Source of the DNA: Phaeobacter inhibens DSM 16374 | GTDB taxonomy: Bacteria > Pseudomonadota > Alphaproteobacteria > Rhodobacterales > Rhodobacteraceae | Length of the DNA: 64,000 bases | Direction of reading: 5' to 3' | NCBI RefSeq assembly: GCF_000473105.1 | Contig: NZ_AXBB01000005.1 | Span: forward strand, 162,688 to 226,687 | Shown: positions 60,576 through 64,000 of the stretch, piece by piece | Position numbering within the stretch: the first letter of the stretch is position 1 | Layout: each line of letters opens with the position of its first letter | Notes under the pieces: generated by a model | Database searches by the model: none | What the model saw: only the letters and a program-made list of their open reading frames with translations | Told to the model about the DNA's origin: nothing | Made by a program: the position numbers and the translations under genes

Positions 60576-61842
60576 GCTGGCCCTTGGGCGGTGGGAGATC
60601 TGTCACCACAGACCCGCGCGCCCGGATATGCACCGCCGCCGGGACCCGCCAGGCCGCCGACAATCCCGCAGCATCGTCATAGGTCAGCGTCAGCGCGCCC
60701 CGTGATGCGCGATGGCACAGATCAGCCCAAAGCGCGCTGTGGCCACCATCTGCCTCCGGCGCCGGGACCGCGATCCGCGTGCCAGCACCGTCACCCGTCA
60801 GCACAGGGTCAGCCCCATCAGGCCCGACCAGATGAACCACCTCCGCTGACGCGTCGGATGCCCGCTCAACCTCTTGGCCGCGCTTGGGACCGCGTGCCTT
60901 GGCCAGGGCCACCCGCGCCAATTGCAAGACCAGATAGGGATCCCGTAACAGCTGCCCCGCAGCAGATATCAATCGCCGTTTTTTCAAATCCTCTGCCAGC
61001 GTTTCAAATGCCAACCGCTGCTGCAAAACCCGACGCCTGTTGCTCAGAATGTACTGTATTTCAGTGTGTTGATCCAAATTTACCCGATCATACAGACCCT
61101 CCAGCGCCGCAAGCGACGCCTCGACATGTGCCCGACTGGAGCGATAGGATAAGGACTGCGGATGCCGCCGGTATAGGTAAAGCGCCTCTGGCAGCAGCCA
61201 CAGACGTCCACCCTGTAGCAACAGCCGCAGATAGAGATCCTGATCCTCACCAATCGTCAGCGTTTCATCATAGCGCAGCCCACCTAGTGCCTCACGTTGG
61301 ATCAAGGGCTTGATATAGCCCAGCTGCGCACCGGCCTCCCCCGGCTCCGGCACCCGCAGCATCTCCGCAGGACCGATCTGGCGCGGCATTTCCTGCGGCT
61401 CCGGCCCGAACACGCTGCGCGGCGCCGCCATCGGCTCGGTTGCAAAATGGATCATATCATCGGCCACCGCATCGGCGCCCAACGCCTGAGCCGCCAACAG
61501 AAGGCGGCGGAGCCGGTCCGGGTGCATGATATCGTCGGAATCGCAAATCGCCAGCCACGCCCCCCGCGCAACAGCCAGCGCCCGGTTGCGCGCTGCGGCC
61601 GGGCCGCTTGGCGTTTCCCACAGCAGCACCCGCACACGGGCGTCCTGCGCAGCGGCGTCTTGCAGGATCTCAACCGACCCATCGCTGGAGCCATCATCCG
61701 CCACGATCAGCTCCCAGTCATCGTAGGTCTGCGCCCGCACAGACGCCAGTGCTGCGCGCAGGTAGCGCGCGCCCTGATGATTGGCCATGATGATCGAAAT
61801 CAACCGCCCCTGCCCCGCCAGTTCCTGCATAGGTCTGCCCAT
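60565..61842 (-). CDS. Glycosyltransferase family 2 (paralogue of the preceding gene)
   Basis: 425 residues if started at ATG 61842 (GGGG 4 bases upstream); ATG 61830 is close, and an upstream frame extension to 61938 is less likely. GT-A motifs: LISIIMANHQGARYLRAALASVRAQTY, LIVADDGSSDGSV, GPAAARNRALAVARGAWLAICDSDD (cited as a region) and LWLLPEALYLYRRHPQSLSY. The C-terminal module (ALWADLCHRASRGALTLTYDDAAGL) matches the neighbour's. First of the GT-GT-exoQ operon, divergent from the sulfotransferase gene. Confidence 0.82.
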   Translation of the reverse strand: MGRPMQELAGQGRLISIIMANHQGARYLRAALASVRAQTYDDWELIVADDGSSDGSVEILQDAAAQDARVRVLLWETPSGPAAARNRALAVARGAWLAICDSDDIMHPDRLRRLLLAAQALGADAVADDMIHFATEPMAAPRSVFGPEPQEMPRQIGPAEMLRVPEPGEAGAQLGYIKPLIQREALGGLRYDETLTIGEDQDLYLRLLLQGGRLWLLPEALYLYRRHPQSLSYRSSRAHVEASLAALEGLYDRVNLDQHTEIQYILSNRRRVLQQRLAFETLAEDLKKRRLISAAGQLLRDPYLVLQLARVALAKARGPKRGQEVERASDASAEVVHLVGPDGADPVLTGDGAGTRIAVPAPEADGGHSALWADLCHRASRGALTLTYDDAAGLSAAWRVPAAVHIRARGSVVTDLPPPKGQRDG

Positions 61843-62013
61843 TCTGCCCCGAACATGTTTAGCACGCCGCCCCATAACGAGACCAGATCCGAACGCGGAA
61901 CCGGCCGGATCACGGCCCAGAGGCATTTCCCGTGGCACGGTGTCATCAAACTGCTAAGACTGACGGCCAAGAGACGCCGCAGCGCAACCGCCGCCCCTTC
62001 GGAAAGATCCGCC

Positions 62014-62928
62014 ATGACCGACATGCCCGCAGCGCCACAGCATGACCACCAGACCGATGCGAACCTGTCACGGGTCGGTCCAACCATAGTGGGGATCGGC
62101 GCGCAGAAATGTGCCTCCACCTTCATCCATGCCGCCCTTGGCGCCCATCCGGACGCCGCCGTGTCGGACCCAAAGGAACTGGATTTCTTCAGCGCCTATT
62201 TCGATCGTGGGTATCAGTGGTATTGCAGCCATTTCGTCCACGGCGCAGACAAACCGGTCAGGTTCGAGGCCTCCCCGTCGTATTTCTACGATCCGCGCTG
62301 CCCCGACCGGCTGAACGCCTTTGATCCCACGATCAGGGTTGTCTGCCTGCTGCGTGATCCGGTGGCCCGCGCCTATTCCAATCACCTGCATGAGGTGATC
62401 AAGGGGCACATTCCTCCCCTCCCCTTTCATGAAGGGCTGGCCAACAATCCAGCCTATCTGGAACAGGGGCTCTACAGCCGCCACTTGGGCCGCTGGCTGG
62501 CGGCCCTTGGCCGTGACCGTGTCCTGGTGATGCTAGCGGAGGAGATCAGCGCGGATCCCGTCACCGCAGCGCAGAGAGTCTATCGGTTCGCAGGACTGGA
62601 CGACAGCCATGTCTCACCAGTGCTGCACGAACGCCGGAACGAGAGTGACCGCGCCCGCTTGCCGACCCTGCGCCGTGCCCTTCGTGCCGGGGGTGATCAG
62701 TTGCGCAAAGCAGGCTTTGAGGATGGTCTGGCACGGCTGAAATCCACCGGTCCGGTATCGGCTCTACTGCGCGCCAATAGCCAAAATATGCGCGATGTGG
62801 TGCCGCCCCTCGGGGACGACGATATCGCCAGGCTACGCGCCTATTTCGCCGATGACCTGCGCCAGCTCCCGGCATTGCTGGGGCGTGACAGCCTGCCCTG
62901 GGAGAGCTGGCGGGCCGTGGAACACTAA
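62014..62928 (+). CDS. Sulfotransferase (heparan-sulfate-sulfotransferase-like)
   Basis: 304 residues from ATG 62014 with a ggaaag site; a much longer in-frame extension (from 61297) runs antisense to the glycosyltransferase and is rejected. PAPS motifs are canonical: 5'-PSB GIGAQKCASTFIHAAL (residues about 26-41), DFFSAYFDRGYQWYCSHF and 3'-PB VVCLLRDPVARAYSNHLHEV. The SPSYFYDPRCPDRL region resembles the NDST/HS3ST type that modifies glycans. It probably transfers sulfate to the polysaccharide repeat. Neighbours on both sides are polysaccharide genes. Confidence 0.85.
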   Translation: MTDMPAAPQHDHQTDANLSRVGPTIVGIGAQKCASTFIHAALGAHPDAAVSDPKELDFFSAYFDRGYQWYCSHFVHGADKPVRFEASPSYFYDPRCPDRLNAFDPTIRVVCLLRDPVARAYSNHLHEVIKGHIPPLPFHEGLANNPAYLEQGLYSRHLGRWLAALGRDRVLVMLAEEISADPVTAAQRVYRFAGLDDSHVSPVLHERRNESDRARLPTLRRALRAGGDQLRKAGFEDGLARLKSTGPVSALLRANSQNMRDVVPPLGDDDIARLRAYFADDLRQLPALLGRDSLPWESWRAVEH

Positions 62929-62962
62929 AGACCAATGTACATATATGTATATTGCATCTTGC

Positions 62963-64000
62963 TCAGAAGAGAATGGCGTCTTGCGCGATAAGCAGATCCA
63001 ACGTCAGCGCCTCTGCCCTGTCATCAATCACAGCAACATTGATCCAACCATCGTCCACCTCGACCTGCAAAAGATCGCGTGTCCCACGGCCGCGTTCCCC
63101 ATCCAGCCAGCGCAACTGCTCCGCACCATTAAGGTTGAACCGAGTCAGATCCAGAGTATCCCCGTGGGACAGGGTAAAATCATTGACCCGATCGGCAGGA
63201 CCGCCCTGGCTGAAGACGAAGGTATCCGCGCCACCTCCGCCCCGCAGCTGATCGCGACCGATACCGCCATCCAGCACATCCTCTCCACCGCCACCGGCCA
63301 GTCGGTCCTTGCCACGACCGCCAAAAAGAAAATCATCGCCATCCTTGCCACGCAGAATATCGCGGCCCTTGTCCCCATAGAGATGATCTGCGCCGCTATT
63401 ACCAACCAGTTGATCCGCGCCGGCACCGCCATGGATCAGATCTGCTCCATCGCCGCCAAACATATCCTCGGCCTGATCGGTACCCACCTGCTCGGTCGCG
63501 AAGTTGGGCGTGCCCTCCTGCTCCTGTCCCGGCAGGGACACATCGGCAATCAGGGCAACCAAAGGCGGCGCGTCCGGATCTGGTGTGCCTGCCCAAGCAG
63601 TTTGATTGTCAGACACCGCCCAGAGGTCAGCAAAGCTTTTCACCGCGCCGGAATACCACAATCCCCCCGGCATATCCGCTCCGCTCAATTCAGCAAGGAC
63701 TTCACCATCCACCCGAAAAATCGCAGCCGTGCCGGTTAGCTCAATTTCGTAGGTATGCAGCCCCGCAGCCGCATCAAAGCCAAGATCGACAACCAGTGGC
63801 CCCGCGGGGCCGTCCGCCAGACGCACGCGGCTGCCGTCCTCTGCTTCCATATGAATGCTCAATTGCACCTGACGGGTATTAGCGCCGACAAATTCGAAAT
63901 CGAACTCCAGCCAGCGGTCATTGCGATAGTCCTCCTGATAGAGGAACATACCGAAAACCGTACCGTCCTGCATCTGCGGCGCCTGCGCTGTCCAGCTCCA
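62963..64000 (-). CDS. GH16 glycanase with RTX calcium-binding repeats (5' truncated)
   Basis: The frame is open to the right edge; 345 residues are visible. The first part is the C-terminal side of a glycoside hydrolase family 16 domain: the catalytic motif is seen as RWLEFDFEFVG (E-x-D-x-E) after MFLYQEDYRND, then a jelly-roll region (HTYEIELTG, GGLWYSGAVKSF). Residues about 170-270 are nonapeptide RTX repeats (GGDGADLIHGGAGADQL and GGAGADTFVF-type units). The ending, a hydrophobic DLLIAQDAILF, is typical of type I secretion substrates. The overall plan resembles ExsH of S. meliloti, an endoglycanase that trims succinoglycan. It is therefore probably secreted without a signal peptide and cuts this cluster's polysaccharide. 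Confidence 0.85.
   Translation of the reverse strand, partial: WSWTAQAPQMQDGTVFGMFLYQEDYRNDRWLEFDFEFVGANTRQVQLSIHMEAEDGSRVRLADGPAGPLVVDLGFDAAAGLHTYEIELTGTAAIFRVDGEVLAELSGADMPGGLWYSGAVKSFADLWAVSDNQTAWAGTPDPDAPPLVALIADVSLPGQEQEGTPNFATEQVGTDQAEDMFGGDGADLIHGGAGADQLVGNSGADHLYGDKGRDILRGKDGDDFLFGGRGKDRLAGGGGEDVLDGGIGRDQLRGGGGADTFVFSQGGPADRVNDFTLSHGDTLDLTRFNLNGAEQLRWLDGERGRGTRDLLQVEVDDGWINVAVIDDRAEALTLDLLIAQDAILF

Noticed and set aside
61297..62013. Long N-terminal extension of the sulfotransferase frame
   Set aside because: It runs antisense through a GT2 gene. The family-like sequence and ribosome site begin at 62014.
62938..62949. 12-bp AT palindrome TACATATATGTA between the sulfotransferase and glycanase genes
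   Set aside because: It lies in a 34-base convergent gap where no promoter is expected; alternating AT sequence makes chance symmetry likely.
1..64000. tRNA, rRNA, CRISPR array, insertion sequence, prophage or replication genes
   Set aside because: No cloverleaf-like sequences, regularly spaced repeats, transposase, integrase or Rep-like proteins were recognised on either strand by eye; a tRNA or covariance-model scan would be needed to be certain.

Overview
This window looks like chromosomal (or large-replicon) DNA of a Roseobacter-group alphaproteobacterium (Rhodobacteraceae). The evidence is the high GC, the gene families seen (UdgX/radical-SAM repair pair, xylose ABC system with a ROK regulator, DUF1289 protein, succinoglycan-type Exo proteins, RTX-tailed glycanase), an alphaproteobacterial LexA box (GTTC-N7-GTTC) and an Irr-type iron box. 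I see no rRNA or tRNA gene, CRISPR array, insertion sequence, replication origin or phage gene.

Layout. 1-726: the 3' end of a Wza-like polysaccharide export gene and a small secreted protein. 754-10165: a DNA-repair-rich stretch with UdgX and its radical-SAM partner under a LexA box, topoisomerase IB, and a beta-CASP exonuclease/ATP-dependent DNA ligase pair; an aldehyde dehydrogenase and a MATE exporter lie between them. 10243-12060: TspO-like membrane protein, ParDE toxin-antitoxin and a MerR metal regulator with its operator. 12184-20770: xylose-type ABC transporter (xylFHG), divergent ROK repressor xylR with a long palindromic operator, an FG-GAP/CRTAC1 secreted protein, and a mutarotase translationally coupled to a di-heme peroxidase. 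21124-23421: ExoY-like priming transferase and a flippase, followed by about 800 bases without a convincing gene.

24234-37165: a chemoreceptor, a dipeptide ABC operon (dppABCDF) ending in a Xaa-Pro aminopeptidase, an XRE-cupin regulator, a proline-racemase-superfamily protein with Ser/Thr in place of both catalytic cysteines, and a GntR regulator. Together these suggest import and breakdown of proline- or hydroxyproline-containing peptides. 37161-38035: dps behind an Irr box, and a DUF1289 protein. 38148-43470: a GMC oxidoreductase - enolase-superfamily - aldehyde dehydrogenase operon with a divergent LysR. 43539-50498: an MFS exporter with a His-rich tail, an Lrp regulator facing azlCD, and a second chemoreceptor downstream of an orphan amino-acid-type binding protein.

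50729-64000: a polysaccharide cluster with five glycosyltransferases (one ExoA-like; two others are tandem paralogues), an ExoP-like tyrosine autokinase/co-polymerase, an ExoQ-like polymerase, two sulfotransferase-fold proteins and a GH16 glycanase with RTX repeats running off the right edge. With ExoY, the flippase and the Wza-like exporter elsewhere in the window, this is nearly a complete Wzx/Wzy pathway. The sulfotransferases make a sulfated exopolysaccharide plausible.
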